Below are positions 36,379-48,829 of a stretch of 64,000 nt of DNA, piece after piece (position 1 is the stretch's first letter; each line of letters opens with the position of its first letter). Source of the DNA: Prostheceraeus crozeri (Eukaryota > Platyhelminthes > Polycladida > Euryleptidae); contig CAJQUW010011588.1 in the NCBI GenBank assembly GCA_907163375.1, forward strand, positions 62,001-126,000, written 5' to 3'. Below the pieces are notes generated by a model. The model ran no database searches. It was given only the letters and a program-made list of their open reading frames with translations, and had not been told where the DNA came from. A program made the translations under genes and the position numbers.

Positions 36379-36725
36379 TTGGTGCTACATGGAAAATGAG
36401 TTTGTACAGTGCTCTAACCGGTGGAAGAGTGTTCTACTAATCGAGTCTGAGTTTGAACACACACTTCTCCGACACTCCAACACTCCTACGACCGGTAAAT
36501 ACCGGTTATTATTCAGTAACTACAAGAATACTGCCCATTTATGAACAAATCAATTGGTGCTACATGGAAAATGAGTTTGTACAGTGCTCTAACCGGTGGA
36601 AGAGTGTTATACTAATCGAGTCTGAGTTTGAACACACACTTCTCCGACACTCCAACACTCTTACGACCGGTAAATACTGGTTGTTATTCAGTAACTACAA
36701 GAATACTGCCCATTTATGAACATAG
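36379..36725. repeat. Tandem duplication of 175 bp in the left arm
   Basis: The segment beginning TTGGTGCTACATGGAAAATG occurs twice head to tail, with the second copy from about 36,553, ending in CTGCCCATTTATGAACA both times. Only a few bases differ. The right arm has a single copy, so the duplication arose after the element formed. Confidence 0.9.
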
Positions 36726-36728
36726 AAT

Positions 36729-37674
36729 GATATGTTTCTATGAGTTGGCCGTCAGAGTAAGCGACTTCAAAGTCTCTTTTCTCGTGATTGGGGTAGTTAC
36801 GACATGGTCTGGGGGTTATTTCGAGTAAGTGCGTTTTCATATAGTGTTGCGAATTAAATTCCGATGATAGGTTGGGAATGTAGTTTGAAATGACGGTGAA
36901 TTATTTCGCTCATATCCTAGTAATAGAGCAATTGATCCTTACAAGAAAATCCTAAGTGCCCAATCGCTACCTAGAATAGACATTTTCACATATAGAAGTT
37001 GATCTTGGTCTATTTGTGATTGCAGAATTGATGTAGTTCATTTTTTCGATCGATTTATGTTTATGTGAGATAAAAATGGAAAGTGTTTATAGTAAGTATA
37101 ATATAAGCGTATTTTGAAGCTGAATAGGCCTATTTTTTAATAGGATATACATGCATGAAATGCTACAACTGATCTACGTTCAAAGCAGAATTAGCCTATT
37201 TTAGAAATATACGAGCGTATTAGAGAAAAGAATATCAGAATTAGGCCCCAAATATCGTAAAGGTTTCTCGTTCTTTCTGGACGTAGATCCTTTCGTTTGA
37301 TTGACTTGACTTTTGCATCTAGCTGGTGTTAATAGATCGAAATCCATGAAGCTTAGATCTTGAGCATTGCACCTTATTGTCGTTTGAGACATCTATGATT
37401 TCAAAATATGTTGGTGACGATTTTATTGACACAGGGGTGTATCAAAAACTTTTGCACGTTGTCGCACCTATCCCGATGGGCCATGTCGCATTTACCCCGG
37501 ACCTGGTTTTCACTACCAAAATCGATCGGGCTACGTAAATAATGAAGAGGTATTCGATCGAATCCGCTATTTCGTGTGGATGAACGTGACATCTTACTGT
37601 GATTATTTGTTTTGGCTACAACCGTAGAGTAGGTATATTAGGTAGAGTGTCGACTCAGAAAAGTACCTGTATAC
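36729..37674. other. Interior of the Mutator-like element, no gene seen
   Basis: No coding frame of conserved type between the tandem repeat and the nested transposon. Confidence 0.4.
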
Positions 37675-37676
37675 TA

Positions 37677-40183
37677 GGGTGGATCAAAAAAATCAAAATT
37701 TTGAAAATCAAAATTTGGGTGGTCAAGTCTTTGGTTTATGGCTATGTTGAACTCACATGCAAAATTTCAGTGAATTTGGACAAGGTCTACTATCCCCACA
37801 GTGGCCATCTATTTGTTGACAATTTTCTTTTTTTTTAGTTTTTTCGTCAATTTACGCTAGTTGAAGCTGTATTACATAGTACTTCCTAATGAGCTAGAGC
37901 CTTGAAACTCTAGGTGCAAGTACATGTTGACAGCCTCTTTTGATTCAAGCAAAAAATTATGTGACTCAGGATAGCGAACTCCTACTGAGAGACCTCCAAA
38001 ATTTGCAAATTTTCAAAATATGACCAAAAATGTGATTTTTGCAAATTTTGAATTTGACACTTTCTTGTCGTGAATTCGAACCAACATTGTAGAGACAAGA
38101 TTTGTAGGAGCTTCAAAGTGCGAAATGAATAGGCAGCATGTGTGCACACGTAGGTCTGTTGTGCTTTGCACGTGAGCCTTCTGTATAGGCTATTGTCATA
38201 AAATAGACCTACATGTACATAATTTTATGGATTTCCCCTGTGGCAGACATCCTCTATAGCCGCTACTTTCAAGCGAGCACAGTGGTTTTATTGATGAAAA
38301 TAAGTGAGCTTAAATTATAGCTCTTGGCCCTTTATGTCCCTGCTCTCAAAGTGTGAAGGAAATAGCCCTGTGCTGCGGTGTTGATTGGTTACTTCATCAT
38401 TTTCTTGAGTTAGGTATCACAGTTTCACTTCGAGATAAAAGCAAAATATGTTCAATGAACAGTTGTAATATCTAAAACAAAATATTTTTGATCAACTAAA
38501 TACACGCACACAGAATGGGATCAAGCACGAAAGTCCTTTTTGGAGTCAACTGTTCTCTACTGTTGAGAGTGTTTTTCGGATCCAACCATCGCGGGCTTCA
38601 GCACCGGAAACAGCTGATGCTGTTTCGCTTACGACTTTGACCATTCGCTCAACGCCCTGAGAATGACAAGGGTATTGAGCGAAGGTGGTTGGTCCTGACT
38701 CAACCTGCTGCCTCAAAGTCCAAAGAGGAGTTCCCTTCAAAACAGGTGGGTCACTCCTCTGACTATTTAAACGCCATAAAGTTTCATGAGACAGCTGCCC
38801 ATCACCCTTCAACTGCGGTCTGGTAAATGAATAATCTTCTACCATCGCTTGCAATCTCTGTTGCTCGAATCTGCTGTAAGTACCGTAGACCTTGATGCCG
38901 AGTCTCTATGTCTTCGTCTCCCAACATGCAAACTATCAGCTGCTCAGTATGAGCAAAGAAGCAATTTCTTCTGAGAACATCCACAAGCTTTCCCTGAGCT
39001 GCCTTGTAGTTAATGAGAGTAGCTCGGATGCCATTTCACAGCCAGATGAAGTGTGCGGTACCAAAATGGAAGGCTGGATTCTTTTTGATCAGGAACCACG
39101 ACAGAGCATAAACTTTGATCACATACTTTGTCAGTATTTTCAGTTTGGAATCAGGTTGAAGGGTAGCTATATACAATCGCAAAATTCGGGATGCAGTTGT
39201 TACACACCGTGAATGATTGAGTGGGCCTGGTGTTTGTGAAACTATTTTGGATGGTGTTCTCCCAGTAATTACTACCTGCATCATCTCATACAGACTGCCA
39301 CTTATTCACATCCATTGCTTTACCATAAAGTTTCGCTAGTCTTGTATCAATTGTGTGAGTGCATGTTGATGTTGGAATGTTGCAGTGTTCTCAGATCGCC
39401 TGTACACTTTTCGCTGTCTCAACACCAAGTTAATAATAGGCTCCTTTGGTGGTTTCATTTGCTTCAGAAGGCTTTCATTTGCTTTCATTTTCTCAAAGGA
39501 ATATTCAATTTCATCATTGAAATCACTGTTTTTGCTAGAACTTAGTGTCTACACAACAGTCACCAGATCTTACCTAAAAGGGAAATAAAGAATAATGATT
39601 TGGGCCTAGCCTATCACAAAACACAGTACGCCTATGTGCAAAACACAGGACGTGTACACACGCGGCTTATGTCAGCATATACTCGCAATGCCACAAGATG
39701 CATTTCGCACCTTCAAGCTCCTAAAAATCTAGTCTCTACAATGTTGGTTCGAATTCACGACAAGAAAGTGTCAAATTCAAAATTTGCAAAAATCACATTT
39801 TTGGTCATATTTTGAAAATTTGCAAATTTTGGAGGTCTCTCAGTAGGAGTTCGCTATCCTGAGTCACATAATTTTTTGCTTGAATCAAAAGAGGCTGTCA
39901 ACATGTACTTGCACCTAGAGTTTCAAGGCTCTAGCTCATTAGGAAGTACTATGTAATACAGTTTCAACTAACGTAAATTGACGAAAAAACTAAAAAAAAG
40001 AAAATTGTCAACAAATAGATGGCCACTGTGGGGATAGTAGACCTTGTCCAAATTCACTGAAATTTTGCATGTGAGTTCAACATAGCCATAGACCAAAGAC
40101 TTGGCCTATCGTGGGACCTATATTGGGCCTATGTATATATATTCTTAGCCTATATTGGTACTTTCGATTTTTTTGATCCACCC
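37677..40183. mobile_element. Nested transposon with ~0.5-kb inverted repeats
   Basis: The left end GGGTGGATCAAAAAAATC and the right end GATTTTTTTGATCCACCC face each other, and the inverted similarity continues for about 500 bp on each side (to about 38,175 and from about 39,631), apart from about 70 bp extra in the right arm. Both ends are flanked by TA (37,675-37,676 and 40,184-40,185); ACT is an alternative 3-bp duplication if the terminal A is counted in the element. The arms are AT-rich with repeated AAATTTGCAAATTTT. The core carries a decayed minus-strand gene of a family seen in many invertebrate genomes. I cannot name the superfamily. Confidence 0.85.
38546..39330 (-). pseudogene. Transposon-encoded protein, PCH(S/T)Q.VER family, decayed
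   Basis: Three overlapping minus-strand frames join into one protein. From 39,284: SQTPGPLNHSRCVTTASRIL, then RLYIATLQPDSKLKIL and VYALSWFLIKKNP. From about 39,030 in another frame: LVDVLRRNCFFAHTEQLIV, then CMLGDEDIETRHQGLRYL. From 38,854 in a third frame: an LKGTPLW segment, then FAQYPCHSQGVERMVKVVSE and GAEARDGWIRKTL, ending at 38,546. The same block order (PGPL.HSRW, RLYI, RN.FFAH, PCHTQ.VER, RDG.IR) is widespread in unnamed proteins of invertebrates. At least two frameshifts and a stop make this copy inactive. Its place between the inverted repeats argues that it was the element's own transposase or an accessory protein, which is inference. Confidence 0.65.
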
Positions 40184-40185
40184 TA

Positions 40186-42781
40186 CTGTATGCAGTGAAA
40201 ATTTTTGTGTCAAAAGATTGTTTTTTGCGAAGATTGCGTTCACGTGGTCCAAAAAATTATTCGAGCACTTTTGAAAAAAGTCAAAATTTACCAATTTATA
40301 TACTACCGAGATGACGCACTCTTGTAGGTAGTATGAAACAAGTTGGATATCAAGAGGAATGAATATTTGACAGTAAGCATCCTAGCTAAGCGGAAATCAA
40401 GCTGAATATCAGGGGAATTTCATGAATTGTATTATAATGAAAGTCTTCATGAAAAAGTCGCGATATTATTCGTACTTTCTTGAGTGAAATTTCAATTTTT
40501 TAATTCAATTTTCACCGGCATGATTTGATGATTCGATCACTAAATGTTTCATTTCTAGAATCTGAATAGTGATGTGGAACCATTTACATCTTTCAAAGTT
40601 AAATGAAATCATTGTCTTTGATTGTGTGATTTTGCTCTGTCAGTTGCAGGTTGCCTGTGATATGATCACGCTAAAGAAAAAACTCTTGAGGTTCAGCATG
40701 AAAGTAATAGGAACCCATCGAATTGCTAATTTAGCAAGCATTAAATCTCCAAGGCTGTCATGATAATCCGTGAAATGCCATAATTCCTTCTGCATTATGC
40801 TATCATGATCAGTCAATCCCGTTGTAATTTCTTCAAAACTGCACACATGTGCATGTCTCACATTTGGTGACAATACCACCTGTATCTCTCTTGAGTTCAT
40901 TGAATAAAATCGAAAGTGTATACATATTGGGGATTTAATAAATGCGGAGTTACCACTCTACCTAATATATCTACTCTATGGCTACAACCTAGTCGCATTT
41001 ACTTCATGTTGCAATTCCCAAGCCAGTCTATCGTAATAATAATCCTGCAATATTTTTATACACTGCATGCTCAATATTTTCATCTACAATCAACGATCAA
41101 TGTCACTTAACTATCACATGTTGATTTAAAAATTTGGCGTATGACTGAATGGTCGAAATTCAATCTATTGCAGCGAATTGCGTGTATCTGTATTTCTTAA
41201 TCTATGCGCGGCTGTTTATGTTTAAATGGCACATAGAATTACAAACTTTCACACAGGAAAATGAAGCAACATGCATGTTTGCTGGTTTTACATTCATTTA
41301 TACAACATCATTTAATTAGTATCAGTACACAAGAAGATCTAGTTGGTCAAATATTTGACGATGAACAAATCAACAAAAATGAGATTAACAGTGAATACAG
41401 CCCGAAAGTTTTACATGTCAACATTTTATGGCTACTGAACTGAGAGCCTAACTAGCCTGCCTGACTGTGATACAATTTTTGATGCATCCGGTGATTAACA
41501 TCATCAGTTAAGGTTCAGGAAATCAAGTTCCTATTTCTACCAGTTGGGTTGAACCTACATACAAGGTTTTAGGATTCATTGCGGTTATTGCAACGTAACG
41601 CATATTTCACTTGAAGAAGCTATACTTTGGGTTGTACGACATAACTTGAAAATCAGTAGGTTGCCTTCTACACCGCTCGTTATGACATCTGGTGATAACA
41701 TTCTTTCATTTGAAATTATTCAAACTATCAACTTAGTGAGCATGCAGTGTATCTGAACATGCGTGACTGATTCCAGAGAGCATCTGTTCAACAACTACGA
41801 TTATGACTCCCATGCTCTCATGTTTGATCGATAAGTCTTCAACATTTTTTGAGTATGAACACGAAATTGGAATATTTTGGCCTCTACTTTATTCCGCTTG
41901 TCATGAGCATTCATGAAGTTTGTTGTAATTGATCTTATCCCGACCATTTCCTTTTGTATTTTAAAAACTTTATCGCTTGGTCACATTGTTGGTCATTTAA
42001 GGTTCATCGTATAGGCTATACGCAAGCCTGTACAATTCATACTTTTATACCTTTGATTGTTTTCCGGATTTTACTAATACCTTAAATTCACATATCTAGA
42101 CAAACCTTTTCCCTTTGTATTCTACGGATTCCATTGTTTCGTCCTATCAGCTGGACTATGGGCAAGTATATGCAGTTGTTAAATTTATTATACCTTTGAT
42201 TGTTTTCCAGATATTAGTGATGAATTGCAAGCAACATTTATTATCAAGATTGTTGTTTTTTGCCATGATTTTTTAAGTACATTTGTAATTGTTTTGACTA
42301 CAATTTGTCAACACATCTTAGTACAAGCATTTTCAGCGATGTTCCTCTTTTCTACACCTTGTAGTTGTTTTTCTGTATGCGTTTCGGACTGTCCGATCAT
42401 TATCGTATTTAAGATATTCGGCCTTCATTGTATAAATGTCGCAAGTCATTTTTATCCTATCTGACCTTTCTATGCTGTGCTTCTTACTGTAGTAGAGCAT
42501 GTAAAAATTGAGAACTCGATATTCATCTGTCGTCCTTCTCCAATGTCAGCATTTGGATTTGGTGCAGCTATTGAGTTTTGGAGTACCGCCTACATAAGCT
42601 TTCAACCCATGCCCTTTATGACGTACACGGCCTTTTTCCAGAGTTTGTGCACCATTCTCAGTATATTTCACATTTTGATGGATAATGGCATTTCTTGAAA
42701 CAATATATTGTTTTAATTGTCGCTTCAATGGTGGAAGTGATTCAACAGACAGATGAATTTTGAAACAAAACCATCGCATCG
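40186..42781. other. Interior of the Mutator-like element, no gene seen
   Basis: No conserved frame. TATACCTTTGATTGTTTTCC occurs twice in direct orientation (about 42,047 and 42,190). Confidence 0.4.
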
Positions 42782-43924
42782 TTCTTGTAGTTACTGAATA
42801 ATAACCGGTATTTACCGGTCGTAGGAGTGTTGGAGTGTCGGAGAAGTGTGTGTTCAAACTCAGACTCGATTAGTAGAACACTCATCCACCGATTAGAGCA
42901 CTGTACAAACTCATTTTCCATGTAGCACCAAGTGCTTTTCTGGAAAATCTTATCATTTTTTTGAAAAAGTATGTTTTTGGCGGTTTTTACCTGTTGTTCG
43001 TGTAGGGAAGGTGCTGGAAGTTGCTGCACAAACTCAGTTCTTTGTGCTTGTATCTAAATTTTTCCATCGGAATGCTGTACAAACTCGCTAACTAGGTAGC
43101 ACCAATACTTGCACCAATTTTTCGAATTTAAATTTGAATTTTGAAGATGAAGGAGTTCGAATTTTTGAAAAATGTTTGTCTGTACAAACTGCGTCATTAA
43201 TAGTACCTGTACATGTGGTTTTCTATTCTGTGCAAACTCTATTCAAAAAGTTGGTGTTGAAGTTGGTGCTAACTTCAACGACATTGCGTGCTTGCTCTCT
43301 TAGTTGAATTGACTCGTACTGAGCTATCTTCTGTGTGTCATAAAGACTTGTTGTTTGTCCTTTAATGATTATTACTCCAGTGGTTTGAGCCTTTGAATAT
43401 ATTATTTAATTTCTGCAAAACTTGTATTTTCTGATTAACGCTTATTTCTTGGTCTCGCAAATCTTAATTTGAAGTCGCGATTAACGGATTCAGTAAGTCC
43501 TGCGACCGAAGTATTATTGGCTTGCTGAATATTCCGCCAAAGGAACCAAATTCAACATTCCAATGTTACAATACTACTATGATTACTTTTAGCACGATGA
43601 AAATGTAGTGTAATGATTGTAGCCTAATCAATTGACTTTTGGCATGTTGATTTTCCAGAAAAATGCTCAAAATAAGTCAATTATTTAGAGAGCGACATAC
43701 ATGCAGATGAGTCTATACAAAAAGCTTCAAGTAGGATTTTAACTACCGGTAGCCCAAAAGCACGCAGTTTTGCTACAAAAAGAGACATTTCGGCGCTTTC
43801 ACTTACATGTAATTACAGAAATCAGACTAAAGGCAGATCAATGACATACCCATCCCTCTCAATAAGTTGAATTTTTCTACGAGTGTAACATTCCAATAAT
43901 TCTTCTGAGAATCATGTCCCATCA

Positions 43925-44781
43925 GCGTTTGCATGAAAGGGTTAGAGGGAAGTGCTGAGAAAGCTGACCTCAACGCTGTAACCACCTGGTCGAAGAAATG
44001 GCAGCTATCGCTCAATCCCCAAAAGTGCTCCATTCTACACTTTGGATTTCGCAATCCTGCCTCGGACTACCGTCTGGATGGAAGTTTCCTGAATAATTCC
44101 AAGTGTGTCAAAGACCTTGGAGTTCTGATTTCAAAAGACCTAAAATTCTCTCGGCACATTCTGACCTGTGTTCAGAAAGCGAATCGCATTGTATCTGCCA
44201 TCCTCAGGACATTCGTCTCTCGGGACGCCGATCTGCTTATTCGTCTCTTCAAGACACTGGTCCGCCCTCACCTCGAATACGCCATCCCAGTCTGGAATCC
44301 ATCCCTGAATAAAGACATTCTGGCTATCGAACGTGTACAACGTCGATTCACCAAAAGCATCCGTGGTCTATCTTCGTTGCCCTACGAAGAAAGACTGAGA
44401 GCTCTGAAACTCCCAACACTACAATGTCGTCGTCGGATTATGGACCTTACAACCGTGTTCAAAATATGTAACCACCTTACTCCAAGTGATCCTAATTCCT
44501 TCTTCACCTTTAGTGTTTCCCGAACCCGTGGACATAACTACAAAATTTTCCGCCACCCAACAAATCTGAATTGTCGCCTATCCTCCTTTTCCCACCGCAT
44601 TATAGATGACTGCAACCGCCTCCCCGACGATATTGTGAACAGTGAAACGGTGAAACAGTTTAAACGAAAGCATTTTATGTTTTATTGTAACTTCTAATTG
44701 TTCCCTCCTGAATGTATTTCCTGTGTTGCCTTGGTGCTCCTTGCACTTATTGGTGTACTAAATAAATAAATAAAATAAATT
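43925..44781 (+). mobile_element. CR1/L2-like LINE, 5' truncated, intact 3' end
   Basis: A plus-strand frame of 254 residues (43,933-44,697) covers the part of a non-LTR polyprotein after the YADD catalytic site. In order are NAVTTWSKKWQLSLNPQKCS, VKDLGVLISKDLKFSRHI, ILRTFVSRDADLLIRLFKT, LVRPHLEYAIPVWNPSLNKD, IERVQRRFTKSIRGL with a Leu-Pro-Tyr-Glu-Glu-Arg segment, then RGHNYKIF and NRLPDDIVNSETVKQFK at the end. These are the thumb and C-terminal region of CR1/L2/Rex-type elements. A short 3' untranslated region and an AAATAAATAAATAAAATAAA tail follow to 44,781. The frame is free of stops, so the insertion is young relative to its neighbours. The catalytic domains upstream are missing, so it cannot move by itself. 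Confidence 0.92.
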
Positions 44782-45059
44782 ATTTGCGACACGGGAGGCT
44801 GCGCAGGATAAACTAAGCATCTACACTAAAGTTTGAGATCTCACATAAAGAACCTGTTTTTATGTGCTTGATCGGTCCTATTCACCTCCCCATGGATTGA
44901 TAATGTCTGAGTTTTGCAGTAATCCATGCTTTCAATACTTCATGTGCAAAATTTGCAAATTGTATTTCGTTGCACATTAATCATCAGGTTTTTTCATATA
45001 AGATAGGCCTACGACTTACGGCGGGAAAGCATTCTAATGGTAGGGCATAATACTTGTCA

Positions 45060-48000
45060 CATCATAGTAAAAAATTATCCTACATCTCGTCTTCCGGCTT
45101 TGGAAAAATGTTAAATAAATATAACTGAAAAGCTGGTGAGGTATGAATCAATTATGATCTAAAAATATCTCATAAGACAAAACTCAATTAGACAGTGATC
45201 GGAGCCCTGACAACCCCTGATTATGTTTCATTACATTTTGATTCTAGAAAATCTCTCAGAAATAGATTCTATCCCCCCTAAGCAACACGTTTGAAGAAAA
45301 TTGTGAAACTTGTTTGACGTCGGAAAAAGAAACCTTTGCTATTGTAAAAACGTCGTTTATAATTACCTTTTTATGTGATTCAGTCTACTTTGGAGAAACC
45401 TCTCGTTGCATCAAAACTAAAATTATAAATATATTTGTCAGCTAGTAACAGCGCTATCAATCAACATTTTCACAATTGTCTCGTTAGTGTGTCAAAATCT
45501 AAATCATGGTCAGCGTTGCCAGACCCAAATTTCTTTTTTTTGCGCAACCAGACAAAATTGAGCAGCACAAAAAGTACACATTTTTTCCTGAAAAATCGTT
45601 GATATTATCCCTTTTTCTACTTCAGAATTTTAATCAGAATCAACTTTAAAGAAGCTCTATTTGCCAGCTCATGTTTGTGTTAGCCTATCTTTATCGCCTT
45701 CGCCTTTTTTTTATTTTCCAGTACACTCAATCTATTTATTTCAATCAACTATTTTTTAAGTTAGCATATTTTTGCAGTTCAACGCCTGTTCATTATTTAG
45801 TGCAAAAAGTAGGCTATATTCTGAAAAATAAAACAAAATTGCAAGCTGAATACTTTCATTGAAAACGATCTATCTGTTATAAAAATGGGAAAATCACAGG
45901 CCTATCGCAAAATTTTGCAGTTGAATGTGAACAACATACATAATAACAAAGCAGGGTGAGACTGCATTGATAAATTTACACAATCAATTTTGTCTAATTA
46001 GTCAATAAAATTATGAAAACTTTCATCTATTCGTACTGCAAATGATATACACAATTGCTTGACGAAAAATTATATAGGCCTATGGTTCATAATGAAACAT
46101 GTATAACAATATAAGCAAAGTGCAAAATGCGCGATTACACTATAAAACTAGATAGGCCTAAGTCTACTAAGGCGTGTCTACTAAAAAATATCATCTAGTT
46201 TTGCTTACTTTGTATAAAATGGCTTTCAAAAAGTTATAAATGTTGTTTGAATAGTCCAAACAGAAAATCACTTTTAATTTCAACGAAATCAAAACAAAAT
46301 GTAATAATCAATCCCGTTATAACAATAAACTGTATTTGTTTTTGTACTTGAATAAGGCTCCGGACGGAGTCATCAAATTGCATTGAAGAGAACATTGCAA
46401 TCTCTGGTGAGCTTTCCTAGAACTCAATTCATCACGCTGTCAACATGTTATACATAGGCCTACCGGTAAAATAAAGTCACAAAATAAGTTAAAGGACGCC
46501 AACTCTCTTTCTTCCCGACTACAACTCATGTGACTTGCGTTCGAGTTTCGAACACATGCTCTACCAAGCTAAGCAAGTAGCGACTCTTTTCACAGTAGTG
46601 CCTCTGTTATACAAGTTGTTTCAATTCAATCCATTTTACCACGCAAATAGTATAAAGTTGCTCACAATTGGTCATCGGAAAAACAGATTTGTTAGTATTA
46701 AACAATAGCTCTTGACTCTTTCTAGCTGACATGTGCTCGAATCCTGGTCAGAAAGGTAAGGTACGCTACGTATTATCATCATACATAAACCCAAAGCAAC
46801 TGCTTGCAGAAACACACTGATATATTTCTGTGTTCTGAAAGTAGCCGCCGGTACTTAAATTGAATATTTTATCTCAGCTGACGTTGTAACCCGCTATAAA
46901 ATAATTATGTATGAAGAAATTAATCAAAATCATTCCGCTGTGTAAGCCGGATAGTGCAGGGATTTCATGCCAAATAACAAAATATTGATTTGACTATAAA
47001 TATGTCTGATCTTGATTTGTCGCATTTGAATGTCACATTAACTCAGTCAGTAGAAATGGTAGGCCTATAATATTCGCAATCTTCAGAATTTTTGCTATCT
47101 ATTGTTTAGGATTACATTATTTTATTCTGATGCTACCGATTACATTTTAAACTAAGACATAATTCGCATCTGAAAACCCCTCATTCAGTTCAATTGGTCT
47201 TTTAGGAATGACTTAAGTCTTCAATGCTTACAATATGGTGTTCGCTTCACCATATTGTCCACGATTCTTTGTTTTTTTTCTTTTTGACCGCGAACTTTCT
47301 TAAGTTCCGCATCTACCGAGCACATTTCCACGGAAGATTCCGATATAATGTCTAAGCTTGCTTAATATGTTCTTTACTCGCCGTCTTCTTGCATCCTGGG
47401 CATTTTTCTCGGTAAGGAGGTTCTCTTCCTTTGACAAAAGCTACTGAAGATCACGACTAGTACTTCCTCAAACGAGATTTCAGCACGCACTCTTTCTTCC
47501 ACTTCATTCTCTTTTATTATTTCTATATTTTCTTTACATTTAACTTCACACATTGCGACATGAGATCATTTCAGCAGGGAAATCAATTATGAGGGGACTT
47601 TAAATTTGATGCGACTTTATACCCTTTGACAATAGATGGTCTTTCGCGGAAAGGACTTTGTTCAGAGATGAATTGGACAATTTATTCCGGTTATTTGCAC
47701 AAACAAGTGATTGAATAGACAACTAATTCAATAAGTTTATTGCGCAGACAGGGGTGCAAACAATTGCGCAGGAAGGAGCGCAAAATCATTTTTATTGTGT
47801 AGGCACCGTAAAAAATGCGCAGGTCTAGCAACACTGATCATGGTCTATTCTGTATTTTGGAGTTTGAAATGTTAGGAAGACTGACGATTGAAGCTATGTA
47901 TAGACTATATCGCCGATTTCAGAATGTTTTGATGAACGGTTGTCAGGGCTATTGCTGGGCTTCACTGTCTAATTGACTTCTATTTCATGAGATGTGCTTG

Positions 48001-48080
48001 ATTTATACCTGGCTAGTTTTTCACTTTTATTTTCTACTTTGACAAGCCGGAAGGCGAAATGTTGGTGAATTTCTTAATAT
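45060..48080 (+). mobile_element. Penelope-like element fragment, split by a hAT insertion
   Basis: If the hAT element at 45,511-47,836 is removed, the flanks join into the GIY-YIG endonuclease end of a Penelope-like element: SVYFGETSRCIKTKI near 45,380-45,430, NSAINQHFHNCL near 45,450, and, in another frame past the junction, LTIEAMYRLYRRFQNVLMNG near 47,880-47,940. Stops and frame changes show decay. Outer segments at about 45,070-45,222 and 47,942-48,070 are inverted copies of each other (CTTCCGGCTT, AGGTATRAATCAA, CAATTAGACAGTGA, AGCCCTGACAACC), consistent with the inverted terminal repeats of Penelope elements. No reverse transcriptase remains here. Confidence 0.7.
45511..47836. mobile_element. 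hAT element with 8-bp duplication, no transposase seen
   Basis: The left end CAGCGTTGCCAGACC and the right end, read inward, CAGTGTTGCTAGACC match at 13 of 15 positions. ATCATGGT stands directly outside both (45,503-45,510 and 47,837-47,844), an exact 8-bp hAT duplication. TGCGCA and GCGCAG units recur inside the ends and look like subterminal binding sites. The 2,326-bp interior shows no long conserved frame, so the element is non-autonomous or decayed. It inserted into the endonuclease region of the Penelope-like fragment. Confidence 0.9.
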
Positions 48081-48429
48081 AACAATTGTAGGCTATCCGA
48101 AGAATCTTTTCTTATCATATGCTGATATCCCGGACACGTGGACCTTGCCCTTCAATGATAATAGTGTTTATCTGTAAGCCTCTAAAAGGCCGTCCCTGGC
48201 CAAACTTCAGATCGCCTGCATTCCTGAGCCGGTCAACCTTGTTGAAAACTGTAGACCTGGGTAAATCCAGATTAGATTACACTTTTTTTGTCGCAAGGGG
48301 TTTGAGTATTAGAATTTTGAAATTTTGCCCTAAAAATGTCTGTGACATCATAAGAAACTAAATTGGCATAGTGACAACCACAAGAAGTTCATGTGGCCAT
48401 ATACATCAGACTCGAAGAAAAAATGAAGC

Positions 48430-48464
48430 GTCCCTCAAGTTACAATTGACGTCCCTCAAGTTAC
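48430..48464 (+). repeat. Two GTCCCTCAAGTTAC sites, left side
   Basis: Two direct copies spaced 21 bp start to start, each extended as GTCCCTCAAGTTACAA. Confidence 0.9.
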
Positions 48465-48586
48465 AATGTTCAATTTATTTTGCTCAGGTACCTTATTTTC
48501 GTAGAAGCTTAATCAAGATAACATCAACAGTTATTTACATAAAAGGTTGCAGTTCTAGCACTTATTTCTGTTTGGACGTCAGCCCA

Positions 48587-48811
48587 CTAAATGCATAATG
48601 GTGATTTTTCAAATTTATCTGAGTTATCTGGAGCAAAATTTATCTGAGTAACGTTTTTGGAATTTGTGTTTACCTTGAAGGCAGTAATTGCTCTGCTCAG
48701 TGTTTCCTGTGATTTAGTGTTTACTTCTTTGTAGAACTTTAGAACTATGATACCCAAATGGGTTCTATCTTTTTTAAATGGCCAGCATAAAAAATACAGC
48801 TTTATGGGCAC
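48587..48811 (-). other. Small downstream frame, uncertain
   Basis: A 74-residue minus-strand frame just beyond the transposase 3' end, rich in Lys, Asn and Thr (FYKEVNTKSQETLSRAITAF). I do not recognise it. It could be a second small gene of the transposon or chance. Confidence 0.2.
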
Positions 48812-48829
48812 TGCATGATTTGCATTTAT

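Larger units (their letters stand above)
36024..43284. mobile_element. Mutator-like element with 0.5-kb terminal repeats
   Basis: Two inverted copies of about 505 bp (36,024-36,528 and 42,782-43,284) form the ends, starting ATGTCGTTGAAGTTAGCACC on each strand. Directly outside them is the same 9-bp sequence, TGCGTGCTT, at 36,015-36,023 and 43,285-43,293. A 9-bp duplication together with long terminal repeats is characteristic of Mutator-like elements, although I found no Mutator transposase. GAGTTTGTACAG recurs about every 50-150 bp within the arms. Each arm begins with a small hairpin (GTTGAAGTT and AACTTCAAC). The interior is 6.2 kb and includes another transposon at 37,677-40,183. The two arms are very similar, so the insertion is recent. 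Confidence 0.85.

Noticed and set aside
46500-46760. tRNA-like sequence inside the hAT element (TAGCTTGGTAGAGC on the minus strand, GCTCGAATCC on the plus strand)
   Set aside because: The A-box-like and B-box-like pieces are on opposite strands or badly spaced, and no cloverleaf can be drawn.
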